From contig NC_079972.1 in the NCBI RefSeq assembly GCF_029852145.1, positions 6,707,795-6,771,794 of the forward strand: DNA of 64,000 bases, read 5' to 3'. The notes beneath the pieces were generated by a model, which saw only the letters and a program-made list of their open reading frames with translations, was not told where the DNA came from and did no database searches. The translations under genes were made by a program, and so were the position numbers. Below are positions 1 to 11,732 of this stretch, piece after piece. The stretch's first letter is position 1. Each line of letters starts with the position of its first letter. Source of the DNA: Microplitis mediator (lineage: Eukaryota > Arthropoda > Insecta > Hymenoptera > Braconidae).

Positions 1-254
1 TTTTTAAATTATTAATTTTCCTATTTACCTTTTATGTTATTAATTTAATTTTTTTTTTGCACATCTCATACTCCGAGTGATGGGAGTGAAAATTCACTCT
101 AAATTCACTCCCGCTTATTTACAGTGTGTACATAATAATTTCACATGTGATCGTGAGATTTTATCTCCTCTCCCTTAAATATTCAACCCAATGGACTGTT
201 AATTGTAGAGGCGTGGCTTATAACTCGGTTATGTGAACTTACTAAAGTTCTCGG

Positions 255-345
255 TTGCATATCGGTTGCGTAGCGTTGCAGTGAGCGCATAAGGCTGGCG
301 AGCGTTAGGTGATAGGTTCGAATCCCGGGGGTTGCGATTTTTCGT
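255..345 (+). repeat. tRNA-like SINE head (degenerate)
   Basis: A good polymerase III B box (GGTTCGAATCC) lies at about 315-325. A weak A-box-like stretch (TAGCGTTGCAGTG) sits about 45 bp upstream. The acceptor and T stems do not pair convincingly, so this is not a working tRNA gene. A tRNA-derived SINE head or tRNA relic is the best reading. I infer the class from the boxes alone and see no SINE body. Confidence 0.35.
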
Positions 346-708
346 CGATTATTTCTTTCTACGGTAATCTTAATTTGGTTAATAGCATAGGTGTAGTTAT
401 CCATAGAATCTACTAGATATTCTGTCTCTTTCACAGCCTACCTCCAAAAGTTCCTTGAACTTCAGAAAAAAAAAAGTTCTGCGTAAAAAATTCTACGTAA
501 AAAATTTTTTTTGTATTTGAGTCAAATTTAATTATTTTATCATGTATTTATAATTTGGTAATAATTATGATTTTATAATTATAACAGTGGTGTTGCTTCT
601 AACGTGTTGAAGTGTTTTTAGTTTCTTTATTTTTTTTTTATAATAAATAATTATTATTTTTATTGTTATTGTTATTAATAGTAATATTATTAAAAAAAAA
701 AAAATAAA
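346..708. other. AT-rich intergenic stretch, no feature seen
   Basis: The sequence is A/T homopolymers and short (TTA)n-like runs. I see no coding potential or repeat ends. Confidence 0.5.
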
Positions 709-711
709 TAA

Positions 712-765
712 ATAATGGGTCTGAGTGGGATTCGAACCCGCACCCTCAGATCTAAAATAATGTTA
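712..765 (-). repeat. tRNA-like 3' half / SINE fragment
   Basis: On the minus strand there is a near-consensus B box (GGTTCGAATCC) followed by CACTCAGACCC, like the T-arm and acceptor end of a tRNA. Upstream sequence is AT-rich with no D arm, so only the 3' half is present. Likely a truncated tRNA-derived repeat. Confidence 0.35.
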
Positions 766-1218
766 ACATTGTTATTATTATATTTACTATTATGATTATT
801 CAACGTCTGGTTTCGTTGTAAACTTGTTATATTGGTTCCATTAGATACATTTTTTGGTTCCATTAGAATTTTCAAGGCTATCAAATTATTGGAAGAAATG
901 GCCAAAACATAAAAGTTAAGGTCATAATTAAAAGCTTATTAGACAAGCTTTCAGATACTTTTGACGAGTATTGTCTATGAGTATTAGTTTCAAAATTATA
1001 TGAACTTGAAAGTGGATAAAAACTGATTTTTTCGAAAAATCGTGGAAATATCAAACAGCCATTACTTCTAAACTAATCGAGCGATTTAGCCCATCTTTGA
1101 ATTTAACCGTGATAATCGCCCATAAAATATCCGTTGAAAATTTCATTAGGATCGGATAAGAATTGTAGACGCAATCGTGTCCTCAAAAGTCGGTTCTATC
1201 TCACATATATATATATAT
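766..1218. other. Non-coding AT-rich sequence, no clear feature
   Basis: It contains a stretch (about 1010-1200) with the style of old DNA-transposon interior (runs such as AATCGAGCGATTTAGCCC). I cannot match it to another copy in the window. It ends in a short (TA)n next to the foldback element at 1221. Confidence 0.3.
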
Positions 1219-1220
1219 TA

Positions 1221-2117
1221 AGGTGGCCCAAAAACACCGACTATTTTTTTTTTTTTGAGTCCCTTATAAAAATTTGTTGATTCAAGATGTTTAAAGAAGC
1301 CTATCCAAAAATCAGCTCGATAGAAAATTTTCAAGAGGTTGCTCACGAATTTTGAAAATATCAAATGTGATCAAAATTCGGATTTTTTTGTTCTAAATTT
1401 CTTCTTTCTCGTGGCAGCTATAGTTTATATTTATGAAATCATGACTACGCTGAAAATTTCAGCCCAAAATTAAAATATTTAAACGTCGCTCAAGAATTTT
1501 TAATGTTTCCGAGTACTGTCTCTTGGATGTTTTCGAGCGACCCTTGGATATTAATAATAAATCTTCTCAATTTTTTCACCATCAATTCGTATCATAATGA
1601 ATAACAATACAACCCGAGAAATATAAATAATAAGTTATGTACATACTTTTTTATTTTTTAATTTAATTTTTAGGTTTTTTTGCTTATTCGAAACTTACCC
1701 AATATCATTGTTTAATACTGTCCTGTATATTTTCGGTTATGCAAAAGTTATATTTAAGTGAAATGACAATAATTAAGTTATAAAAAAATACAAAAACTAA
1801 TTCAAAGTATTAGTTACATATTACCAGTTAATATTCAAAATTCTTGAGCGCCGTTTCAATATTTAAATATTGGGCTGAAATTTTCAGCATAGTCATCATT
1901 TTATAGATATAAATTATTGCTGCCATGAGGAAGAAAAAATTTAGATACAAAAAATCGAAATTCCAATCATTTTTAATATTTTCAAAATTCGTGAGCGACC
2001 TCTTGAAAATTTTTATTCGAGCTGATTTTTGGAGTGGCCTCTTAAAACATCTCAAACCAACAAATTTTCATAAGAGACTTGAAAAAAAAAATAACAGTCG
2101 GTTTTTTTGGGCCACCC
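1221..2117. mobile_element. Foldback MITE, GGGTGGCCC ends
   Basis: The ends are inverted copies of GGGTGGCCCAAAAA, flanked by TA on both sides. The arms are roughly 1221-1505 and 1836-2117. A non-palindromic middle of about 330 bp lies between them. The left terminal G is mutated to A. Both arms share text such as ATCAGCTCGAT and GAGGTTGCTCACGAATTTTG. A second copy, with the middle inverted, starts at 33131. TA target duplication fits a Tc1/mariner-type nonautonomous element, but no transposase is present, so the superfamily is inferred. Confidence 0.8.
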
Positions 2118-2313
2118 TAATATATATTTATTTATAAATATACATATATAAATTTTTGAACTCTACTCAACTAATTATGATAGGCTATGACAAAATTCCT
2201 TGAAAAATCGACCATGAGAACAAATACAATAATTAGATTTTTAAAAAAATCTACCTATAAAATTATGAATAAAAAAAAAAACAATATGAACTATGTTAGT
2301 TCTGTATACTTAC

Positions 2314-2528
2314 TTGTAAAAAACCTCCGAGACAATGCGTCGCATTGGCAAGAACTCCAACTTTGAATTTTTTGAACCGTACTCGAAGGATCCAATCTCG
2401 AGGAGTACCACGAAAAGCTCGAAACCGATACCAGCAAGTTAAAGGTTTACCCCAAGTCCCTGAAGTAACAGCTGGACTGGAAACGTCTTCATATATATCG
2501 ACAGTTTTATTGCAGTGATCTCGTTCTG
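2314..2528 (-). CDS. Internal exon of a CUB-domain protein
   Basis: This is the only host exon I can support. On the minus strand the open frame is preceded by a pyrimidine-rich acceptor (TTTCTTTCTTTGTAG) and followed by a strong donor (GTAAGTATA, starting at 2313). The exon is 215 nt: it starts with the last two bases of a codon (phase 1 intron) and ends on a complete codon (phase 0). The peptide has CUB-type features: an early cysteine (DHC), SSP and C-W spacing (LTCWYRF), the strand-rich core WILRVRFKKFKVG, and a late cysteine (THCLGGFLQ). CUB domains are extracellular, cysteine-bridged beta sandwiches. The RFKKFKVG core recalls SOL-1-like receptor-associated proteins, but that name is a weak guess. 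Codon use is balanced and there are no stops, unlike the flanks. No second exon is evident, so introns are long or the rest lies outside. Confidence 0.75.
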
Positions 2529-2548
2529 CTACAAAGAAAGAAAAAAAA

Positions 2549-3584
2549 TAAATAAAATAAAAATTAATTGCCATTTAGTTTGGAAAAATTCAGGATAAGC
2601 AATAATGTAAATTTAAAAACAAATAATGAGATCCATTGAAAATAAATTGAATGAAGTATAGTAGCGTTTCATTGTATTGTGGAGAGAAAAGTAAAGTGTC
2701 GGAATGTCGTGTAATTCGAAGCGTGACGATGCATGCACGTATACCCAAGTAATAAGACCGACATGATGCAACGAGCACCACATGGAACGTGATGCTGAAA
2801 GCCGCTGTCCCCCAAGCACGTTTGCTCTTCAATCGTTTTCTATTTAATTTTTTTATATTTCAAACTTCTGAACTCTTTACTTTTCTTTTTATTTCTCTAT
2901 TTTTTCAGTACAGCTTGTTTTAAACTTGTTAAGAAATTAAACCGTCAGTAATTTCCAGAGACGTTCATTTCGTGAAGTCGAGTAAGCGAATGAGGTCAGC
3001 GTGAAAACCAGAGGTCTTGTTTCCGTTGAAAGAACAGTAAAATAATATATGTAGTATAGCCTTCAAATGTGTAGAGTAACAGTAAGGTGGATGGAAAAAG
3101 AAGAACAAAAGAGAATGAGTCCTGGGAGAATTTCGGTAAGAAAGGAATCGATATTCGACCTCTTCGTTACATTGTCAAGCGTCAAGCTAACATAATCTCC
3201 CTTTTCCTCCCTCTCTTTTCTGCTGATTAAATGTGAAAACAAAAAAAATTTTTCAATTGGCTGTACGAAAATTGACAGTGAAAAATATAATGACGGATAA
3301 TGATATTAGTTTAATTATATGAATTCTGACGTATAGTTAATTGGATTAACGTTGATTGGTACTTAGACTATTCTACACATTTAATTATAATCCTGATGGG
3401 ATGTAGACATTTCATGCCATACAAAAGTCGAGTCAAGAATAACAAGTTGATTGTAAAAATATATATGAAGACAACGATATTAAATTCAGTAGTTACATGC
3501 GCGTGGTTAGCAATTTACAAGTCAATTCACAAAGTATTTGAGCGGTAACTATCGAATGGGAATTTCGTCACACGTTTTAAACTA
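2549..3584. other. Probable intron or flank of the CUB gene
   Basis: This stretch is not obviously repetitive and is less AT-biased than the repeat blocks (for example 2700-2830 and 2960-3200). Open frames at about 2600-2830 on the minus strand have no ATG and no convincing exon boundaries. I read it as non-coding host sequence. Confidence 0.4.
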
Positions 3585-4144
3585 CCCGATGAAAAAAGAT
3601 TTTGTCTAATCATATATGATCATGCATAATTGTCTACATATGATCAGATCCAAAAATTGGCCAGGTCTGATCATACATAACTTGATCTGTTTGTAGATGA
3701 TCATATATGATTATATACAATCATGCATGAACGAATATAGTCATTTTTAGAATCTCATTTAGAATATCTGTAAATTATTAATTAAGTAGTTTAATTAGGA
3801 TTTATTGTCTTTATCAATATCAATGTCGGTTGAAATTAAATAAAAAAAAAAAAAAATCTGGGCGTCGGTTGACCCTGCGGGCCAGCCCCAAAACTTCCCG
3901 CTGTTTTCGAGCTCAAGGAGCTTGAAAACATCACTGTGAATATATTTTCAAGCTCTTCGAGCTCGAAAATGCTATTACATGGAATCATTTTTAACTTCCC
4001 GCTAAGAAAATTGTAAATTTTCAAAAATTCGGGAAGTTATTGGTTTCGGTCCGATTTACGAAAATCGAATTTCCATCAGATGTCGACGTTTCGAGGTCCT
4101 AGGAAGCTATCCTGACTAATTTCACGATGATGTCCGAGTGTATG

Positions 4145-4216
4145 TATGTGTGTACGTACGTACGTACGTACGTACGTACGTACGTATGTACGTACGTACG
4201 TATGTATGTATGTAAA
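4145..4216. repeat. (TACG)n / (TATG)n microsatellite
   Basis: Tandem tetranucleotide TACG and TATG repeats just inside module Q of the CTTCCCG element. The inverted Q at 5830 has (CA)n in the same place, and the copy at 10560 has (GT)n. Confidence 0.9.
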
Positions 4217-5689
4217 TATTCATAACTCTTGAACGGATGAACCGATTTTGATCGTTGAGGTGTCATTCGACGCGGCTTGTTAATGTCTTGAGGCCGTAGA
4301 AATTTGAACTTAATCGGTAGGGTGCGTTCAGAGATATTTCAAAAATAAAATTTTTTTAAAAATGTTTTATTTGGATAACTTCCAATTTGCTCGATGGATT
4401 GATTCCAAAATCTAATCAGCTCTAAAACTCTATAAGCCGCGTCGAATGCCACCTCAACCATCAAAATCGGTTTATTCGTTCAAGAGAAACCGTTGACGAA
4501 AGAATTCAAAAAAAATTTTTTCCTTGGTTTTTTTGAAATTTCTCAAAAACGGCTGAATAAATCAATTTCAAAATTCGACCAGCTTTAGAACTTGATAAAA
4601 CGCGTCGATTGCTACCTCAACCATCAAAATCGGTTAATTCGTTCGCGAGATATCGTGGAAGAAAGAAATGCTAAAAAATGGTTTTTTACAAAACAATGGC
4701 ATACAAAAGTATTTGCGAGCTCGAAGAGCTCGAAAATATATTCACAATAATGTTTTCGAGCTCAGCGAGCTCGAAAACAGCGGGAAGTTTTGGGGCTGGC
4801 CCGCAGGGTCAACTGACAGACCGATTTTTTTATGAGCTTTTCAAGCTCTAACAAGTTACATTCTATGATAGAGTTTGAAAAGTTAAGAATTGAAAATCAT
4901 TAATGAAGAAGCGGCTTTTAAATTTTTATTATCGATTATGTTCTCTGAAATAAATGTGTTGAGGCAGAAATCAATGTTAGTGATCAAAATCAAGATTTGA
5001 ATGAGTTTTGACTTAGGTCAGAGCAATAATATATGAAATATCCGAGAAAAACATTAAAGACTGGGTTTTTCAATTTTTTTCTGACAATATGTTTAAAACT
5101 AAGGAACAATTTATATGACATTATCTGATGATCGGAAGAAACCATAAAGAGAAAGAGTTGGTATGATTTCAGACACATTTTAGCACATTATATTTTGATT
5201 TATCTGGAAAAAATAACATAAAATGTTATTTTTTTAACTTTTCAGCGCCGATATCTTTTGAACTAATCAACCGATTTTGACGTTTGAGGTGGCAATCGGC
5301 GCGTTTTCTTGAATTCTAGAGCTGATTAAATTTTGAAATTTATTGGATGAGTCACTTCAAAGATACTCGAAAAAAAAACCATTTTTTAATATTTCTTTCG
5401 CCAACGATATCTCTCGAACAAATTAACCGATTGAGATGGTTGAGGTGGCATTCGACGAGGCTTCTAAAGTTCGAGAGCTGATAAGATTTTGAAGTCGTTC
5501 GTTTAAGTCGTTTCTGAGAAATCACTAAAAAACTAAAAAAAAAAAATTTTTTTTTTCGTAATTCGCCAATATTTTCGAGTCTGCTTGATCAAATGATCTG
5601 AAATTTTCAGGAAAGTTGAGGGCCAACAAGCTCTTTCGATTGCCACCTCAACCATCCGAATCGATTCATTAGTTAAAATTTACAAAGAG

Positions 5690-5829
<140 letters not shown>

Positions 5830-6012
5830 TACATACACTCGGACATCATTTTGAAAATAGTCAGAATAGCTACCTAGGACCTCAAAACGTCGACATCTGA
5901 TGAAAACTCGACTTTCGGAAATCGGGGTGAAAACAATAACTTCCCAATTTTTCGAAAATCGTCGATTTTCTTAGCGGGAAGTTAAAAAACTATTAACCAT
6001 TGACTATTATTT

Positions 6013-6097
6013 TACTACGAGGTCACCCATCCAATTAATGTCCCACGCCGATGCTGCTTAACTTTGGTTATCGATGGTTCGTAGTCTGATCCTCTAG
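6013..6097 (-). other. 5S rRNA-like module in element A
   Basis: Read on the minus strand it contains AAAGTTAAGCAGCATCGG, then GGATGGGTGACC about 13 bp later. These match the internal control region of eukaryotic 5S rRNA genes (box A, intermediate element and box C order). It differs by about one base from the copy in element C. The 5S 5' and 3' stems are missing, so it is not a functional rRNA gene. It may supply a polymerase III promoter. Confidence 0.7.
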
Positions 6098-6288
6098 TCT
6101 GTTATACACTTACAATTAAGAAACGTTTATGGCATTACTTAACTCAAATAATCAAATTGATACTTTATGCTTTTAAATTGCTGCCGAAACCTTTGAACAT
6201 TTTTTAAGTATTGGGGATTTAAGTTTGATTGATAGTTGACAGAATAAAAATTTAATAACATCGATATTAAAAAATTGTCATATATATA

Positions 6289-6435
6289 CCCTTATGAAAA
6301 GAAATGATTGAAACGATTAGAAAAAAAAAATTTTAAATACTTTTTAATGCTTTTGAATACTTTGAATACTTTTGAATCGCCCTTCTTATAAGCATTTAAC
6401 ATGCAAATCGTTTCGAATCGTTTTTTTTAATCAGG
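6289..6435. mobile_element. Small CCC/GGG MITE, copy 1
   Basis: The ends are CCCTTATGAAAAGAAATG and TTTAATCAGG plus one mutated base, with TA flanks. The interior has inverted AAACGATT-type words and short direct repeats (TTTGAATAC). The same MITE occupies the equivalent place in element C (37229-37376), with the same terminal base mutated. A third copy is at 31618-31746. Confidence 0.7.
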
Positions 6436-6444
6436 TTATATATA

Positions 6445-7407
6445 TTAGACTGGGCCAAAAAAATTGACTATTTTTTTTCTCAGCTATATCGAGAATATTA
6501 TTCAGAATGACAAAAAAAAAAATTCATGAAAGTTTGAGCCCTTAATATTAATTGTAAGAGGTCTATCATCGCTATTTTTAATTTTAATCCATAATTTGAT
6601 GTTTTACGTCAGAACTGATAAAACATTGGAGTAAAAAATATTCATTTTCACTTATTCTTATGTAAAATTAAATTCCCTACAAAAAAGGTCTCATTGAAAA
6701 TTTTCGTCAGCCAAGCCCTTTTCGATTTATGAAGCTTAATAAATTGATATGATTTTTCGATTTAACATTTGTACTTTTGAATTTTGTAACTAACGAATCA
6801 ATAAATATCTAAAAAAGTCCATGACAGATTTTTGAAGGAAATTTAATGCTCTACAATAAAGGTCTCTTAACATTTTTTGCTAAATTCACTCCTTCGAAAG
6901 TTATTCAGGTTATTAAAGTCGTTTTGACTCAACTTCGACCTTGAATAACTTTCGAAGGAGTAAATTTAGCAAAAAATGTTAGGAGACCTTTTTTGTAGAC
7001 CATTAAATTTCCTTCAGAAATCTGTAATGGACTTTTTTTAGATATTTATTGATTCGTCAGTTACAAAATTCAAAAGTACAAATGTTAAATCGAAAAATCA
7101 TATCAATTTATTAAGCTTCATAAATCGGAAAGGGCTTGTCTGACGAAAGTTTTCAATCAGACCTTTTTTGTAGGGAATTTAATTTTACATAAGAATAAGT
7201 GGAAATGAACTTTTTTTACTCCAATGTTTTAGCAGTTCTGACCTAAAACATCAAAGTATGAATTAAAATTAAAAATAGCGATGATAGACCTCTTACAATT
7301 AATATTAAGGGCTCAAACTTTCATGAATTTTTTTTTTTGTCATTCTGAATAATATTCTCGATATAGCTAAGAAAAAAAAAATAGTCAATTTTTTTGGCCC
7401 AGTCTAA
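6445..7407. mobile_element. Near-perfect palindrome, AGACTGGGCC ends
   Basis: Arms of about 480 bp mirror each other from TTAGACTGGGCCAAAAAA to the inverse, with the centre near 6925. The flanks are TA. The interior shares the phrase GCTCTACAAAAAAGGTCT with foldback elements at 34120 and 63850. A few differences between the arms argue against a pure assembly mirror. Confidence 0.85.
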
Positions 7408-8191
7408 TATATTTATATATATTTAAATATTCATAGGTTTCATATCAATGAAATCTGATCAGATTTAATCATACATAGACATATATAGCTACATATAGGT
7501 TTATATCAGTCACGTCTGATCAGATCTAATTATATATAGGCCTATATCTAATTATGTATGGGTTTGTATCAATCATGTCTGATTAGATCTAATCATGTAT
7601 AGACTTATATATGATCATATATGGGGTTGTAACAGCTAGATATGATTATATCTAATTATATATAGACTCATAGATGATCAGATCTGATCATATATAAACT
7701 CATATATGGTAATATTTAGAGTTATAACAGCCAGGTATGATTATATCTAATTATATATAGACTCATATATGATCAGACCTGATCATATATAGACTTGTAT
7801 ATGATTATATATGGGGTCATAACAGCCAGGTATGATCAGATCTAACTATATATAGACCTATATATTAAGAGATCTGATCATATATAGACTTATGTATGAT
7901 TATATATGGGGTCATAACAGCCAGGTATGATCATATCTAATTATACATAGACTCATAGATAATCAGATCTGATCAGATTTAATTATATATAGACATATAT
8001 AATCAGATCTGATCATATATAGACTTATATATGGGCTTATAACAGCCAGGTATGATCAGATCTAATTATGTATGGGGTCATATATAATTATATATAATTA
8101 CATATAAGCCCATTTATAATCATGCATGAATATATATTACTTCTGATTATATATAATCATATATGATTAGACAAAATCTTTTTTCATCGGG
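7408..8191. repeat. Palindromic word array of element A
   Basis: About 20 imperfect repeats of GATCAGATCTGATCATATAT and TATATGGGGTCATAACAGCC. The higher-order period is roughly 110-130 bp and ends with ATAACAGCCAGGTATGATCAG. The words are self-complementary, so each could form a hairpin. Elements B (16661-17275) and C (36596-37200) hold equivalent arrays in the opposite orientation. Confidence 0.8.
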
Positions 8192-8361
8192 TATGTTAGA
8201 AAGTGCATCATTTTAAATACTTACAGTGCCAACAATGATAAAATTTTATATTAATACAATAATAATGTGACATCATAGGGCAATAATTTAATTTTCTTTT
8301 TACTATATTTTGAAACTTTTATTATTGATAATTAAAGTTTGTGGCAAAAAATTAAACACTT
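8192..8361. other. Spacer, no feature
   Basis: Short AT-rich host or older repeat sequence between element A and the next repeat. Confidence 0.4.
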
Positions 8362-8785
8362 CCCGACTAGAAAGTACTGTGGAATCACCCAGAGTATGCA
8401 TCTGGACCTCATTGGGATCCAATAAGGCATGCCCAATAGGGAAATCCGTATATAAAACCCTATAAAAACCCAACAGGGGAATCCTACTCGAAAATAAATT
8501 AAATCATTGTAAGTTTCATCCTATTGGGGCTTGTGAGGGACCTTAGTGGGAAAACCCACCGTGAAAATGAAAAATAATAGTTATTTTTTCCCATTGGGTT
8601 TTTTGTGGGACCTAAGTGGGAAGACCCAACGTGAAAATAAAAAATAATAGTCTCTTTTTCCCAGTGAGTTTTGTGTAGGACCTAAGTGGGAAAACCCAAC
8701 TTAAAAAAAAATTATACAGTCAGTTTTTTCCCATTGGGTTTTATGTGGGACCATAAAGGGAAAACCCAATTTGAGGAAAAATGAT
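8362..8785 (+). repeat. CCCGACTAGAAA element with 70-bp tandem units
   Basis: It begins CCCGACTAGAAAGTACTG. From 8515 there are nearly four tandem units of about 70 bp carrying CCCATTGGGTTTTATGTGGG and AGTGGGAAAACCCAAC. The words are self-complementary (CCCATTGGG, GTGGGAAAACCC). The far end is not recognisable, so the copy may be truncated. The same left terminus occurs at 10680. A related right terminus (ACTCGGG) occurs at 40277. Confidence 0.65.
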
Positions 8786-9045
8786 TGTGTTCATCCTATT
8801 TACGATTATACATAGAAATTGATTACAAAAACTATCTAATTTTTTTCTGTACTCTTCGAATATCAGAAAAAAAAGATTCAACGTATATTTGAGTCCCCAA
8901 AAACTTAGTATTTCCTTAAGTAACCCGTTTTGCCCCCCTTTATTTATACAAAGAGTAGGTCGATCATTACATCACGAATTTTTTATGTCTTCATCAGTTA
9001 TTCTATGGTGTCATAACAAATATACTATTAACATTTATGCGATCA
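8786..9045. other. AT-rich spacer, no feature
   Basis: Nothing supported. An open frame starting here runs across the SINE-like boxes and has no coding character. Confidence 0.4.
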
Positions 9046-9130
9046 TGTACGTGGGTCAGCGCAGTGGATGGCATCAAAGACTTTGAATCGGAAGAATGCA
9101 GGTTCGAGTTCAACAGCCACCGGGATTTTT
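9046..9130 (+). repeat. tRNA-derived SINE head
   Basis: The A box (CAGCGCAGTGGATGGC) and B box (GGTTCGAGTTC) lie about 45 bp apart in tRNA order and fit polymerase III consensus well. Stems are degenerate. The sequence after 9130 is not recognisably a tail, so the SINE body is unknown. Confidence 0.5.
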
Positions 9131-9359
9131 CATTAGTAAATTCATGTACGCTTCCTCTAAGTAATTTCCCTAACAAATTAAATCACATTTCGGATCAACT
9201 TGAAATTTTCTTTTTTTTTTTCCGCAACTTAAACCTCAATTCTACCTTAAACATCATAATCGGTCAAGTAGTTCGAATTAATTTCTGTCCAAATACATTG
9301 AATTTATCAAGCATAAACGTGAGCAAAACTTTCAAAAACGAACTTTATTGATTATTCTT

Positions 9360-9562
9360 AATTTCCCGGAGGCTCGGATATTAATTTAAACGTTACTTTT
9401 TTCGAGCTCGAAAGACTCAACAATACTTATTTATATAAAAGTAGTTTTGAGCTCAAAGAGCTCGAACCTGTATCGGCAATAATGTTTACGAGCTCCAGGA
9501 GCTTGAAAACCACGGGAAGTTTCGGGGCTGGCCCGCAGGGTCAACCGTTTTTCAGATTTTTT
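9360..9562. repeat. Module P fragment of the CTTCCCG element
   Basis: It contains GAGCTCGAA words and the diagnostic GGGGCTGGCCCGCAGGGTC, inverted relative to 3857. It has no partner Q module, so it is a fragment. Confidence 0.65.
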
Positions 9563-10555
9563 TTTCTATAAGAGATTACCATGGTATATAAATAAAAAAA
9601 TTACAAAAATTTTACTGCAAAATTACAAAAAATTTGTCGATTTCAAACAAAGATAGAAACAAAAAAGTTTTTGTTTTGTCTAAAAGCCACGGAACGTCAC
9701 AAATGCGGGTCACTAACGATCGATAAATTGACTTTTTTTCTTTGACATTATTTTCTTTTCTGTTCTATTTTGCTCTATCAGCATCTTCCTCTGCCCCCAA
9801 TAATTTTTTGCTTTAGTCATTTGTTATTTTATTTTTTTTCCTCGCGATGTGGTGCACAATCAGCTATAGTCACTTATTACATAACTTCAGGCTGTGCTAG
9901 CAATATAATAAACGCGAGGGGATGAAAAGCGCATCGTATGGATGAACGATAATACCCTACGGGGCATAAAAAAATGTTAATGGAGCGTTGGCTTTCTCTT
10001 CAAGTGAAAAATAAAAGTCATTTAACTCTATTTTCATATTTACATTTTTAATTTTCTTACTATCACAATATTATCATTTTCTCCTATTTTATTTAAATTT
10101 ATATTCATATTGCTGTCACACAAATTATAATTAAAACGATGATTTAATTAGCCAATAAATTTTCCTTCTCATATAACCAATTAAAAACATTTTTTAAAAT
10201 CAATATTACACAAAATGTGTGCCCAACCGCTGGTAAGGCATTCCATATATTTTGCTATAGCTATTTGTGTATGGGAGTATGTGTTTGTGTGCGTATGCGA
10301 GTTTGTAAAACAATTACGTTATTATAGAAATTATATGCGTGAACCAACTGACAAGAATCGTTATAGCATATCGCAATCGACTCACCGTATGCTAAAAGAG
10401 CTTCCAATGAAATTTTTATACGAGCAGAATACCGCAATCGTGACAAGAATACACCTGAAAATATCGAAGTAAATACGCTCCATATTGATATATTTTTTTC
10501 TTTTGCCGTTTGAATTTCATAATATTTTTATATTAAGTAATTTTTATATTATCGA
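9563..10555. other. Single-copy non-coding stretch
   Basis: No match to another part of the window. Mixed composition, including GC-richer patches at 9680-9720 and 9860-9990. Overlapping frames of 61-85 codons on both strands at 10215-10472 show no domain or splice context and are probably chance. It may be host intron or intergenic DNA. Confidence 0.4.
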
Positions 10556-10679
10556 TAGACCGATTTTTTAACTTCCCGATTTTCGAAAATCGAGTTTATC
10601 AGATATCGACGTGTTGAGGTCCTAGGAAGCTATTCTGAGTATGTTCAGAATGATATTCGAGCGTGTGTGTGTGTGTGCT

Positions 10680-10825
10680 CCCGACTAGAAATTTTTGAGT
10701 GCACCCACTTGGGACCCTACATTGGGATGTAACGCAGAAACGTACTTGGGCCCCGATCGGGCAATCCCTATAGGCTCCTAATTGAGTAAGACCTACATAA
10801 TCCCGAACGTACGATCCCTATTAAA
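10680..10825 (+). mobile_element. CCCGACTAGAAA insertion, partial
   Basis: It starts exactly CCCGACTAGAAATTTTTGAG within the (GT)n of module Q. It contains self-complementary GGGCCC-like words (CACTTGGGACCC, GGGCCCCGATCGGGC). No clean right terminus is visible, so the right boundary is approximate. Confidence 0.5.
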
Positions 10826-11249
10826 AAATCTGGGCATCGGTTGGCCCTGCAGGCCAGTCCCCAAACTTCCCGCTGGTGTCGAGCTCTAAGAGCTCTTCGA
10901 GCTCGAAAATACCTTCGTTTCCCTTTTTTTGTGAACTTTTCAAGCTCAAAAGGGTTACGTTTTATGTTAGAGTTTAAAAATTTAGATTCTAAAATAATTA
11001 ATGAATGAGCGTTTTTTATATTTGTTCACAATTACGTCCAATAATTAGCTCAAAAATAAGTATTTACGTGATACGTTGTATCTATATCATGTAAGAATAT
11101 CGTGATACGAGCAAACATGACGATTTTTAGGCAGTCACTTCCAATGACTTATATAAACACGATCATATTAGTTTTGAGTAATTTTGTTCAGTAATTATGA
11201 TGTTATTTAATAAAAAAGCAGATATTGATTAAACATTTATTATTCCGTC

Positions 11250-11700
11250 GACGATATCTCTTGAACGGATTATCTGATTGGGACGTTCTTGGCAGCAATC
11301 GAATGTTTTTATCGAGTTCTAGACCTGACTAGATTTTGGAATTGATCAATTCGATAGTTTCCGAAATATTCACGAATACCGAAAGAAAACCGATTTTTTT
11401 CCATTCTTTCGTCGAAGATATCTCTCGAACGGATTATCCGATTGAGAAGGTTGAGGTGGCAATCGGCGCGTTTTATTGAGGTCTAGAGTTAATAAAATTT
11501 TGTAAATGATTGGTTCAGTCGTTTCGACGATATTTGCAAAAAAACCGTTTTCTACTATTTCTTTCGTCGACGATATCTTTCGAACGGATTATCTGATTGA
11601 GACGTTCTTGGCGGCAATCGGAAGCTTTTTTTGAGTTCTAGAGCTGATTAGATTTTGGAATTGATCGATCCAACAGTTTTCAAAATATTCAAAAAAATTT
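11250..11700 (+). repeat. Tandem units of about 155 bp
   Basis: Three head-to-tail units share TCGTCGACGATATCT, GAACGGATTATC, TTCTTGGCGGCAATCG, GAGTTCTAGAGCTGA and TAGATTTTGGAATTGATC. Diverged units of the same type occupy 4220-4680, 5230-5690 and 13610-13760. Confidence 0.75.
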
Positions 11701-11732
11701 TTTTTTTTTTCGTATTTCTTAAATCTCTCAGA

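Noticed and set aside
255..345. Functional tRNA genes at 255, 712, 9046, 30785 and 41711
   Set aside because: B boxes are good but cloverleaf stems are broken or halves are missing.
2590..2832. Minus-strand frame resembling a signal peptide upstream of the CUB exon (phase would match through a GTATAC donor)
   Set aside because: It starts at TTG with an upstream stop and no ATG or acceptor. Suggestive but not supportable.
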